Positions 37,854 to 44,865 of a stretch of DNA of 64,000 nt are shown here, in pieces (positions within the stretch are counted from its first letter, which is position 1; every line of letters begins with the position of its first letter). A program made the translations under genes and the position numbers. The notes under the pieces were generated by a model that searched no databases, was not told the DNA's origin, and saw only the letters and a list, made by a program, of their open reading frames with translations. The DNA comes from Pseudoxanthomonas sp. (GTDB lineage Bacteria; Pseudomonadota; Gammaproteobacteria; Xanthomonadales; Xanthomonadaceae), in the NCBI RefSeq assembly GCF_002863005.1, contig NZ_PKDG01000052.1:1-64000 (forward strand), written 5' to 3'.

Positions 37854-38269
37854 GCGAATCGCCCAACCCCTACGAAGCGCCGACCGCCGTGCTTCCGGCG
37901 CCTGACATTCCCCCGATGCCTTCCGTGTTGCTGGCGACACTGGCGTGCTACCTGGCGCATTACGTGCTTGAAGTGCTTTCACTGTGGAGCAGCGCATCCG
38001 TAGAGATGGGCATGTTCCTCGCCGTGGCCTCGGTCAACGGCGCTTACTGCCTCGCCATGTGCGTCGCCCTGTGGCGGCGATGGCAGTGGGCGAGGGTGTG
38101 GCTGGTGATGACGACGGTGATCGCGGCCTTCGTCCTGCTGATGCTGGTCCGGCGCGGCCTGTGGCTCACGGAATGGATGTCTACGCTGGCCTCCCTCCTG
38201 CGCATCGCCGTCGCCGGCATGCTTTTCCTGCCGCCCGTTCGCCGCTGGTTCGCACGCCGCCCCGGCTGA
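37850..38269 (+). CDS. Hypothetical membrane protein with N-terminal NPYEAP motif
   Basis: 139 residues, four hydrophobic segments after a short N-terminus carrying NPYEAPTA, a motif often seen at the start of small bacterial membrane proteins of unknown function. Translationally coupled to the preceding gene. A repeat copy follows the stop at 38291. Confidence 0.65.
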   Translation: MSESPNPYEAPTAVLPAPDIPPMPSVLLATLACYLAHYVLEVLSLWSSASVEMGMFLAVASVNGAYCLAMCVALWRRWQWARVWLVMTTVIAAFVLLMLVRRGLWLTEWMSTLASLLRIAVAGMLFLPPVRRWFARRPG

Positions 38270-38284
38270 CGTGGCCGCACGCTG

Positions 38285-38366
38285 AAACACGGGTCAGAGT
38301 ACGTTTCTCTTCTAGCCGCCGAGCGCACTACTGAATCAGCGACTCGTGCGCCACCACGATGCGCCA
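38285..38366. repeat. Direct repeat (first copy), including a GGGTCAGAGTACG motif
   Basis: An 82-base stretch beginning GAAACACGGGTCAGAGTACG that contains the last codons of the DUF4440-like gene. It recurs at 39005-39085 with about 75 percent identity by eye, in the same order and orientation. Confidence 0.75.
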
Positions 38367-38798
38367 CCCCTCCGGCAGCTTCCGCCAGACGGACGTGGCC
38401 ACTACCAGCACGCTCCCTTTCTTGCCATCGGGCATCGTGCTGGCCACCTCCATCGATTGCAGCGTGCTGACCACATCCGGCGCGATCACGGTGATCTCCG
38501 GCGCCGCGCGGTAGCGGTACACCGCATCGGACGTGCCGCCGGCCCACCACTCGTCCTGCTGGTCCCGCACCGTCTGCCACCCGCGCAGTGTCTGGTCGTC
38601 GAACTGCACCACGAGCGCATCGCCGCGCGCATAGAGCGCCATGAACCGGTCCGTGTCGTGCGCATTGGCCGCCGCCAGCATCTCGTCGAGCAGCGGCATC
38701 ACTTGCGCCTGGACCGAAGGCGGGGCGTCGTCGGCGTGGGCGTAGCCCGGCGCGAGCAATGCGGCCACGAGCAGCAGTAGGTGCAGCAAGGTCTTCAT
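38328..38798 (-). CDS. Secreted DUF4440/SnoaL-like protein
   Basis: 156 residues with a signal peptide (LHLLLLVAALLAPGYAHA). The mature part fits the NTF2-like DUF4440 fold: an N-terminal helix (LDEMLAAANAHDTDRFMALYA), then strands ending VWRKLPEGWRIVVAHESL. Family members are small ligand-binding or enzyme-like domains, and no function can be assigned. ATG 38798. The 3' end lies inside a direct repeat whose second copy at 39005-39085 is a decayed paralogue. The gap 38799-39153 otherwise shows a degenerate REP at about 38946-38975 and no gene. Confidence 0.72.
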   Translation of the reverse strand: MKTLLHLLLLVAALLAPGYAHADDAPPSVQAQVMPLLDEMLAAANAHDTDRFMALYARGDALVVQFDDQTLRGWQTVRDQQDEWWAGGTSDAVYRYRAAPEITVIAPDVVSTLQSMEVASTMPDGKKGSVLVVATSVWRKLPEGWRIVVAHESLIQ

Positions 38799-39004
38799 GG
38801 GGGGGTCTCCGCAGCGTGAGGGAAGGGTGCGGTTCTCTGTTGCACCGCATGCAGCCTCGTGACGCGCCAGGCTTCCCCCTGCGTCGCATCGTAAGCCCGC
38901 CTTGAGCAACACGTGCGTGCGCCCCTCACCCGGACACATCCCGACAGGTAGCCCGGGGTAGGGGCAGCACGTACCGTCGGCCAGGGCCCGCCCGACGCGT
39001 GCGC

Positions 39005-39085
39005 GAAACAGGGGTCAGAGTAGTTTCTCGACTAGCCGACGAGGGCCCGATTGAATCAACGCCTCCTGCGTCACCACGATCCGCA
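39005..39085 (-). pseudogene. Remnant of a second DUF4440-like gene 3' end
   Basis: Read leftwards it gives WMRIVVTQEALIQ, matching GWRIVVAHESLIQ at the end of the intact gene, then continues without the stop into the repeat. No upstream coding part remains. The shared downstream GGGGTCAGAG motif shows that the gene end and the motif were duplicated together. Confidence 0.6.
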
Positions 39086-39153
39086 TCCAATACGCCATCG
39101 CTCACCGTAGCGAACCAGCCTGCCACCCACGGCACTCCCCCTCAGGATCTCCC

Positions 39154-39534
39154 ATGCGCCGCGTCCTCGCTCTCGCCCTGCTGTCCACGGCTCCCGTCCT
39201 GGCCTGCGCCACACCGCTGGACGGCACCTGGCGCGTGGACCTGACCACCGATCCCGCCAAGCCTTACACCCAGCCCATGCAGCTGACCCTCAACGCCGAC
39301 GGCACGGTGACCGGCAGCTTCTACAACAGCACCATCGAAGCCGGCCGCTGGAAAGACAGCCGCGGCCGCCTCTGCGCCAGCTTCCGCACCACCGACGGCG
39401 TCGGCCCGTACCACACCGCCATCTGCCTGACCGGCGACACCGCCACCGGCCAGACCTGGGCCGAACACCGCAACTTCCTGTTCAACTGGAACGCCGTGCG
39501 CGCGCCAACGGCCGAACCCGCGCCAACGCCCTGA
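39154..39534 (+). CDS. Hypothetical secreted protein
   Basis: 126 residues with a signal peptide (RRVLALALLSTAPVLACATP; the Cys could also be a lipobox). The mature part has a short beta-rich pattern (LDGTWRVDLTTD, LTLNADGTVTGSFYNS, RWKDSRGRLCASFRT) like small calycin-type or lipocalin-like domains. No defined function. Start ATG 39154; it stands alone. Confidence 0.65.
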   Translation: MRRVLALALLSTAPVLACATPLDGTWRVDLTTDPAKPYTQPMQLTLNADGTVTGSFYNSTIEAGRWKDSRGRLCASFRTTDGVGPYHTAICLTGDTATGQTWAEHRNFLFNWNAVRAPTAEPAPTP

Positions 39535-39540
39535 GGGGCG

Positions 39541-39598
39541 CGCCACACGTCACCCTTCCTTGCCCCGGGTGCGGCCGTTGGCCTTACCCGGGCTACGC
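39541..39598. repeat. Partial REP pair (right half)
   Basis: CACACGTCACCCTTCC, then CCCCGGGTGCGGCC, GTTGGCCTTACCCGGGCTACG: the right half of the element seen whole at 49403-49493. It lies just after the secreted protein gene and before the 21-bp minisatellite. Confidence 0.75.
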
Positions 39599-39693
39599 CG
39601 GTTTCTGCTCGCGCCCGCCTTCCGCAAACGTGGCGCGACTCATGTTCCGCACGTGAGATGGGGTTCCAGGCGCCATCCGTCTCCCATTCAGCA

Positions 39694-40010
39694 CCATCGA
39701 TGGAGCCCTGAGCTCCATCGATCAGGCTCGGAATCCCAAGCGCCGGGCTCTCCCATGCCGTCGATGGCTTTCCGAAAGCGATCGATCGCTTTCCAGAACC
39801 CATCGATCGCTCTCAGAAAGCCATCGCTCTCACATTGAAAGCCATCGATCGCTTTCAAAGACCCATCGATCGCTTTCCGGGAGCCATACCCTCGCTTTCC
39901 GAAAGCCATCCGCCAGGCAAAAAGCTCCGGACATCACAATCCGAAAGCGATCGATGGGATTCCGAGCCCGATCATCGGCATTCCGAGCCCCATCTCACTG
40001 CGCGCGCATC
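39694..40010. repeat. Minisatellite of about fifteen 21-bp units
   Basis: Units of consensus CCATCGATCGCTTTCCGAAAG begin at 39694, 39715, 39736, 39758, 39779, 39800, 39821, 39842, 39863, 39884, 39906, (39927 weak), 39948, 39969 and 39990: steps of 21 with two of 22. Many units contain ATCGAT or CGATCG. Both strands are partly open because 21 is a multiple of three, but the 22-bp steps shift the frame and no coherent gene is seen in 39535-40108. Confidence 0.85.
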
Positions 40011-40108
40011 CTGCAAATGTGAAAGGCAATGCGCGCGCGTGCACGCTAGGCTGCGGTCGTCGGCGATGAACGCCGACGCGTCCTTTCAATGTGATCAATG
40101 GAGTGAAC

Positions 40109-40576
40109 ATGCCCCAGAACCGTATCTCCCTGCGCTTCGATGACGCCGACCTCGTCACCATCGAAGACGCCATCGCCACGCTCGAGCAGCGCTTCACCGG
40201 CCTGATCGGCCTGACCCCCGACGAGCGCCGCGAGCTGACCAAGATGGGCGACAAGTCCGAAGCCTTCTGCCGCCAGGCCGTCATCACCCTGGGCAAGCAC
40301 CCCGACGTGCTGCCGCGCAACTTCGACGTGGACGAATACCGCGCCGACCTGGCCGCCCTCGACGCCCTGCGCCCGCTGCTCGCCCGCCTGCAGCGCGTCT
40401 ACGACCGCATGGTCGACAGCGAAATGGCCCTCGGCAGCGACCTGATGGTCGCCTCCCTCGAAGGCTACGCCCACCTCAAGGTCGCCGGCCGCGGCGATGG
40501 TCTGGACACGCTGAAGGAGGCCCTGGGCGCCCGGTTCAACCGCAAGCGGCGGCAGGAGCCTGAGTCGGCGGCGTGA
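40109..40576 (+). CDS. Conserved hypothetical protein, helical
   Basis: 155 residues, all-alpha and soluble by appearance (IEDAIATLEQRFTGLIGLTPDERREL, LAALDALRPLLARLQRVYDRMVDSEM). No family with a known role is recognised. ATG 40109 with GGAG eight bases upstream is used; an ATG at 40091 would add six residues. A strong hairpin follows at 40591-40620. Confidence 0.68.
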   Translation: MPQNRISLRFDDADLVTIEDAIATLEQRFTGLIGLTPDERRELTKMGDKSEAFCRQAVITLGKHPDVLPRNFDVDEYRADLAALDALRPLLARLQRVYDRMVDSEMALGSDLMVASLEGYAHLKVAGRGDGLDTLKEALGARFNRKRRQEPESAA

Positions 40577-40590
40577 GCGCAGCACGATGC

Positions 40591-40620
40591 ACGAAAGGCG
40601 AGCCTCGGCTCGCCTTTCGT
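40591..40620. terminator. Symmetrical hairpin terminator
   Basis: ACGAAAGGCGAGC and GCTCGCCTTTCGT form a 13-bp stem with a four-base CTCG loop, 14 bp after the stop of the 40109-40576 gene. The A-rich and T-rich stem ends suit a two-way terminator. Confidence 0.7.
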
Positions 40621-40637
40621 GTCAGGTCGCCGTCGGA

Positions 40638-40680
40638 CGTAGCCCGGGTAAGCGCAGCGCACCCGGTAGCGCGTTACACG
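40638..40680. repeat. REP element, left half
   Basis: CGTAGCCCGGGTAAGCGCAG CGCACCCGG and then GCGTTACACG, the left half of the element at 49403-49493. It separates the terminator from the lipoprotein genes. Confidence 0.8.
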
Positions 40681-40784
40681 GAGGCTTCCGATGCCGGCCC
40701 AAGCCGTCTGCCTGGTCAGGCCGTACAGCGCCGACAGAGCTATCCGCCATCGAAGCGCATCGAAACCAGACAGGGAGCAGATGC

Positions 40785-41336
40785 ATGGTGAATGGAAATC
40801 GACTTGCAGGCCGCGGTCTTCGCGTGAGTCTGGTTGTCGGGTTATGTGCCGGCGTGGTCGCGTGCGCCTCCCGTCTACCCATCCGGGCTCATCAAGCGGA
40901 TTTCAACGGCGCTTGGTCAGCAAAGTGGTGCGACCGGAACTACCCGGAAGACCCATGTGGAACGTTCGACCTGCATCTGGTTCAACGTGGGGAGCGGATC
41001 TGTGGCCAACACTTCGCCGCAGCGCCGAGGCTGTCCAAGCTGGAGGAAGGCGAGCCGGGCTCGGTGCTCGGCACGGTCGTTGGCAATGCAGCCGTCTTGG
41101 TGATCGACAACGCGCGAACCGGGGAGAAGAATGTCGCTGTCGTAACCCTTACACCCAAGCGCCTGCACTGGCGCGTGATCGGCACAGCGGCGCGAGGCGA
41201 GTGGCCCGGGGACAGCATCATCGGCGGAAAGTGGGTGCTGAGCGAAGACAAATCAGAGCACGCACTATCGACGTTGCATGATCTACAGGCGCTTCCCTGT
41301 CGATGGCCGGATGAGATCCCGTCTGACGAACCATGA
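40785..41336 (+). CDS. Lipoprotein, candidate immunity protein (paralogue 1)
   Basis: 183 residues with a lipoprotein signal (SLVVGLCAGVVACASR). The mature domain has ADFNGAWSAKWCD, PCGTFDLHLVQRGERICG, GTVVGNAAVLVIDNARTGE: a small beta-rich fold with two or more Cys. The next gene encodes a clear paralogue, and a lysozyme-like protein follows. In Xanthomonas type IV secretion, periplasmic lipoproteins beside lysozyme effectors block them, so an immunity role is a reasonable inference. ATG 40785. The stop overlaps the reading region before the next gene, but the gap to its true start is 125 bp. Confidence 0.6.
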   Translation: MVNGNRLAGRGLRVSLVVGLCAGVVACASRLPIRAHQADFNGAWSAKWCDRNYPEDPCGTFDLHLVQRGERICGQHFAAAPRLSKLEEGEPGSVLGTVVGNAAVLVIDNARTGEKNVAVVTLTPKRLHWRVIGTAARGEWPGDSIIGGKWVLSEDKSEHALSTLHDLQALPCRWPDEIPSDEP

Positions 41337-41461
41337 TTCAGGGCATAGCGCACCCAAGGTGTGTGCCCAGCATCAATACCATCGCCGGCAGGGCACATTA
41401 CTGTGGCACTTACCCGTCTCTGGCAGACTGCCGACTGTCAGGACAAGGTCAGGAGGACCCC

Positions 41462-41980
41462 ATGGCAATCCCAAGATTCACAATCCAAGCGTCTGCGCTT
41501 GCCTTGATCACGTCGTGCGCTGGATTGGGTGGTTGTGCGTCCACCTCACCTGCGCAGGCTGTTAAAGCAGATTTCAATGGCAATTGGTCAGTGCAATGGT
41601 GCGACAAGACCGACCCGGGCGCGGACTGTGGCGGGTTCAATGTCGATCTTTCCCAAGTAGGCGACAAGATCAGCGGCGAATCCTTCGGCGCGAGGGCGCG
41701 GCTTTCCCAGATCGACGAAGGTGGGGTTGTCCGCGGCGTCGCCATCGGCAATACGGCCATCCTGGCCATAGAAAGCATGCGTAGCGGCGGTATCTATCTC
41801 GTAGCGGCAACCATCGATGGTCGCTGCATGCATTGGAAGATGCGGGATACCATTCGTAGAAGCGAACGGGACATCGACATCATCGCGGGAGACGATGTAC
41901 TGACAAAGTCGAGCAGTGCTCCGTCGGGCAATGAGCAGGAATCCGACTGCCGTGGTATCCCGATAAGAAGACAGGATTGA
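41462..41980 (+). CDS. Lipoprotein, candidate immunity protein (paralogue 2)
   Basis: 172 residues. Signal with lipobox LGGCAS. The mature part aligns with its neighbour: ADFNGNWSVQWCD, DCGGFNVDLSQVGDKISG, RARLSQIDEGG, AIGNTAILAIESMRSGG. AGGAGG sits five bases before ATG 41462, the best ribosome site of the group, which rejects the open upstream extension to 41333. It ends 43 bp before the lysozyme/RTX gene. A tandem duplicate of this kind fits immunity genes that track changing effectors. Confidence 0.62.
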   Translation: MAIPRFTIQASALALITSCAGLGGCASTSPAQAVKADFNGNWSVQWCDKTDPGADCGGFNVDLSQVGDKISGESFGARARLSQIDEGGVVRGVAIGNTAILAIESMRSGGIYLVAATIDGRCMHWKMRDTIRRSERDIDIIAGDDVLTKSSSAPSGNEQESDCRGIPIRRQD

Positions 41981-42023
41981 AACATGGATGACGACCATAC
42001 AGCCACATCGCTGAGGTGACCAC

Positions 42024-43871
42024 ATGGATTACAGGGAAGTTGGCCAGGCGGAGTACGATCGCAAACTCCGCATGGTAATAGTTGGGTCCGAGGGCCTTCA
42101 TCCGCACGCACAAGACATCGGTGATAACCGCGCGACAATAGGCTGGGGATATACCTTCAATCGGAACAACAATGTTGCGATCTGGCGAGAGAGTGGCATC
42201 GAGCTGACCCAGCAGCAGTGGCGAACATTGGCTGCAATCGATGCCGCTTCAGTCGACGACAGGACCAGAGTTGGTCTGACGTTCACGCGACAGCTGAATG
42301 CAGCCGAGTCCGACCAGTTGCTCCGGGCATCCATGTCGGAGTACGAGGGGCCGGCCAACCGCCTGCAGATGCCACTCTCTGATGAACGGATTGCCCTCGT
42401 TTCACTTGCCTACAATCGCGGCGTGGGAATGCTCAGTGGCATTCCCGGTAGTGGTGTTCCGGAGCACGCGATCATGGGTGCGGTTCGCGACGGTGATCGC
42501 GCAGAGGCGTGGTTCCAGATGCGCTATAACTGCTGGGGTAGCAACAACGAGGCGGAAGCTGGTCTTCGAAAGCGCCGGTTTGCCGAGGCGCAGGTGTTCG
42601 GCTTGTATGACGACCCTGGCAACGTCACATCTGGCGAAGCTCGTAACGTCTACCGCATGTATCAACTTCATCGCGACGAGATCGACCGCGTGGAGCGTGG
42701 TTTCGGGGTAACGGTTGACGGTGAAGCCGCCCGGCGGAATCGCATCGCACAGGCGAATCGCGATTATCCCGCGCTTGTCGATGAGTACGGAAGTGTTCCT
42801 AACATAGCGGATGCACTCGGACCGGCTCGCACTGCGCTTCTACGAGAGCTTCGACAGGAGTATCCGGATCTGGCCGATAGGCTGACCGACGCCAGTTTCA
42901 ATGCGGGGCGCATTTACCTCGATCCCGGCAGAGACTTGCGCGATCGTGGTGAGGTCAACCTCGAATACCCTACAGATACCAACAGTGACCGCGTCAATAG
43001 TCGTAACGCCGCATTGAGGCGTGAGCAGCACAGCACCACGACGGAAGAGCTTGACCAGGACTATGCTGCAACTGTCGATTCGCGGCGTATGTCGCACGGG
43101 CAGAATCCACAGGAGATCGCAAGCAACGATCTGCTTATCGGTGAAGGCGGCAACGACACGCTGCGTGCCCACCGCGGCGATGACATCCTGATCGGCGGGC
43201 AGGGCCGCGACCGGATGGAAGGCGGTGAAGGCCGCGACACCTACGTGGTCGATGCCGGCGACTCCGTGATGGACAGCGACGGTGTGGGCGAGGTGCGGTG
43301 GGGCGGGCAGGCGCTGACGGGAGGCGCACGCATCGGATCCGATCCTGCCGATACCTACCGCAGCGACGATGGACGCTTCATATATTCTCTTGAGAACAAC
43401 AACCTCACGGTTATCGATACCCTGGCTTCGGATCAGGCATTGCGCGAGCCTGCAGTGATCGAGAACTTCCAGAACGGCCAGTTGGGGATCACCTTGGGCG
43501 GGCCAGGCGACGTACGACCGCAGGCAGGTCCGTACCGTCCGGACGACCAGCAGCACGGACGGATGATCGAGGGAGGTCGAGGCCTCAGCGGCGCTGTCCC
43601 GCCCGTTCCAGCCCCCGCTCCTGACATCGAAGGTCGCCAAAGCCGACGTGATCCCGAGCACGGACCGTTCAACGATTCCTTCGTCAACAGAGCCTATGCG
43701 TCCCTGTTGAGCGGCGACAGCAAGGAACTTGACCGCGTTGCCATTGAGTTCTCCCACTCTCCAGAGGGGCTGCGCATGACGCAGACGGGCGACCAGATGC
43801 TGGCCCAGCAGCAGCTACTGGAGGAGCAGCAACGAGTCCAGGCACACCAGGGAACGGCAATGCGCATGTGA
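42024..43871 (+). CDS. T4-lysozyme-like/RTX protein, candidate secreted antibacterial effector
   Basis: 615 residues, no signal peptide. The N-terminal region (about 15-195) is a phage-type lysozyme with the triad pattern Glu23 (SEGL), Asp31 and Thr38 (ATIGWGY), spaced as in T4 lysozyme. The middle is unassigned. RTX calcium-binding repeats lie at about 374-408 (GGNDTL, GDDILIGGQGRD, GGEGRDTYVV). The C-terminal 75 residues (DPEHGPFNDSFVNRAYASLL, ending in a Gln-rich helix) may be a secretion signal. Xanthomonas type IV effectors combine lysozyme-like and RTX parts in this way; the canonical XVIPCD signal was not confirmed. GAGGTG lies upstream of ATG 42024. Confidence 0.72.
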   Translation: MDYREVGQAEYDRKLRMVIVGSEGLHPHAQDIGDNRATIGWGYTFNRNNNVAIWRESGIELTQQQWRTLAAIDAASVDDRTRVGLTFTRQLNAAESDQLLRASMSEYEGPANRLQMPLSDERIALVSLAYNRGVGMLSGIPGSGVPEHAIMGAVRDGDRAEAWFQMRYNCWGSNNEAEAGLRKRRFAEAQVFGLYDDPGNVTSGEARNVYRMYQLHRDEIDRVERGFGVTVDGEAARRNRIAQANRDYPALVDEYGSVPNIADALGPARTALLRELRQEYPDLADRLTDASFNAGRIYLDPGRDLRDRGEVNLEYPTDTNSDRVNSRNAALRREQHSTTTEELDQDYAATVDSRRMSHGQNPQEIASNDLLIGEGGNDTLRAHRGDDILIGGQGRDRMEGGEGRDTYVVDAGDSVMDSDGVGEVRWGGQALTGGARIGSDPADTYRSDDGRFIYSLENNNLTVIDTLASDQALREPAVIENFQNGQLGITLGGPGDVRPQAGPYRPDDQQHGRMIEGGRGLSGAVPPVPAPAPDIEGRQSRRDPEHGPFNDSFVNRAYASLLSGDSKELDRVAIEFSHSPEGLRMTQTGDQMLAQQQLLEEQQRVQAHQGTAMRM

Positions 43872-43901
43872 TGCGCCCAACGAGCGCGTAGGAGTACAAG
43901 G

Positions 43902-44444
43902 ATGAACAACGGCGACGCGGAAAGCGCCATCAAGGCCATCTTGATGCTGCGCTCGGAGATGGCTCAGCGAGAAGCGCGCATGAGCGCTTCTTTCAGTCAG
44001 CAGATGCAATCACTGCGGGAACACGTGGGCCAGTTCCGAGAGGAAGTGACGGGGATTGTCAGAGGTGCCAGCGCCCAGATCGCCACGGAAGCCAAGGACG
44101 CGGTTTCGCCCGTCGCCAGAGAATATGACCGCGCCGTATCGGCCACATCCGCGCGCCTGCAGGGGGCCAGCAAGACGGTCTGGATGTGGTTCGCCACCGC
44201 CGCTTCGATCCTGCTGCTGGTGCTGCTCGTCGGCTGGGCCGTACTGGGTTACTACCGCCGCGAACTTACCAGTGTCAAAGAGGAACTCGTGCGGTACGAA
44301 GAGGCCATTCCCGTCCTCCAGGCCTACTACGCATCCGATGTTGTCATCTGCGGCGACCGTGTGTGTGCCAACGTGGATCCCAAAGGACAGAGAGCCGGCG
44401 ACAAGCGTCAATACCTGCAAGCGCGGCCACGAACACGCCAATAG
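43902..44444 (+). CDS. Single-pass membrane coiled-coil protein after the effector
   Basis: 180 residues: an N-terminal coiled coil (about 1-85; MAQREARMSASFSQQMQSLREHVGQFREEV), one transmembrane helix (about 92-116; WFATAASILLLVLLVGWAVLG) and a short outer tail with two Cys (VVICGDRVCANVDP). It starts 30 bp after the effector with AGGAG before ATG 43902, so it is in the same operon. It could be a loading factor, an adaptor or an extra immunity protein. A terminator follows. Confidence 0.6.
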   Translation: MNNGDAESAIKAILMLRSEMAQREARMSASFSQQMQSLREHVGQFREEVTGIVRGASAQIATEAKDAVSPVAREYDRAVSATSARLQGASKTVWMWFATAASILLLVLLVGWAVLGYYRRELTSVKEELVRYEEAIPVLQAYYASDVVICGDRVCANVDPKGQRAGDKRQYLQARPRTRQ

Positions 44445-44481
44445 GGTCCGGCAGGCCCAGAACGAGTGCAGTCTCATGCAG

Positions 44482-44508
44482 AAGGCGAGCTTCGGCTCGC
44501 CTTTTTTC
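44482..44508 (+). terminator. Rho-independent terminator of the lipoprotein-effector operon
   Basis: GGCGAGC (44484-44490), loop TTCG, GCTCGCC (44495-44501) and then a run of T. It is 38 bp after the last stop and closes the 40785-44444 unit. Confidence 0.85.
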
Positions 44509-44865
44509 TTCCAAGCGATTGAACAGCGCATCGGCCTACACAATTCGAGCCGCCACGCGTCCCGCCTGCCGAGCGATCGTTCACCCTGCATCTGCATCAC
44601 GCCACTTTCAGCTCGGCCGCCTGTTCCGGTGCGCCGGCCACCGCGACCTGCGCGTGCTCCGGGCTCAGACTGACACCCTCGGCGCGCACCACCTCGATGC
44701 GGGTCACGCCCAGTAAGTCCACAGGGACAGGCCAGAGTACGTCTACAACCTCGCACATGGTGAAACGTACTCTGGCCCCGCTCCTTGCCCTTCTCCCCGC
44801 GTCCTGTTCTTGCAACCGCGTGCACAGGCTATTCGACTCCGCGTTCCGGCTTCGCAATGCGGCAG
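44509..44865. other. Decayed gap with an inverted pair of the GGCCAGAGTACG motif
   Basis: GGCCAGAGTACGTC at 44730-44743 and its complement GAAACGTACTCTGGCC at 44762-44777 form an inverted pair related to the motif at 34511 and 37111. Leftward from about 44857 to 44597 a frame stays open whose end (PVDLLGVTRIEVVRAEGVSL) reads protein-like, but it crosses the repeat and has no good start. It may be a gene fragment and I do not call it. Confidence 0.35.

Noticed and set aside
39694..40010. CRISPR array
   Set aside because: Units are 21 bp and contiguous with no unique spacers of constant length, and no cas genes are present. It is a minisatellite.
43640..43871. Canonical XVIPCD type IV secretion signal at the end of the lysozyme-RTX protein
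   Set aside because: The C-terminal Gln-rich helix and the DPEHG start are suggestive, but the conserved core motifs cannot be confirmed by eye, so a type IV route is left as inference.
44597..44857. 86-residue gene on the minus strand
   Set aside because: Its first part overlaps the inverted repeat motif and the 3' end of the hydrolase gene region, with no ribosome site. It is at best a fragment.
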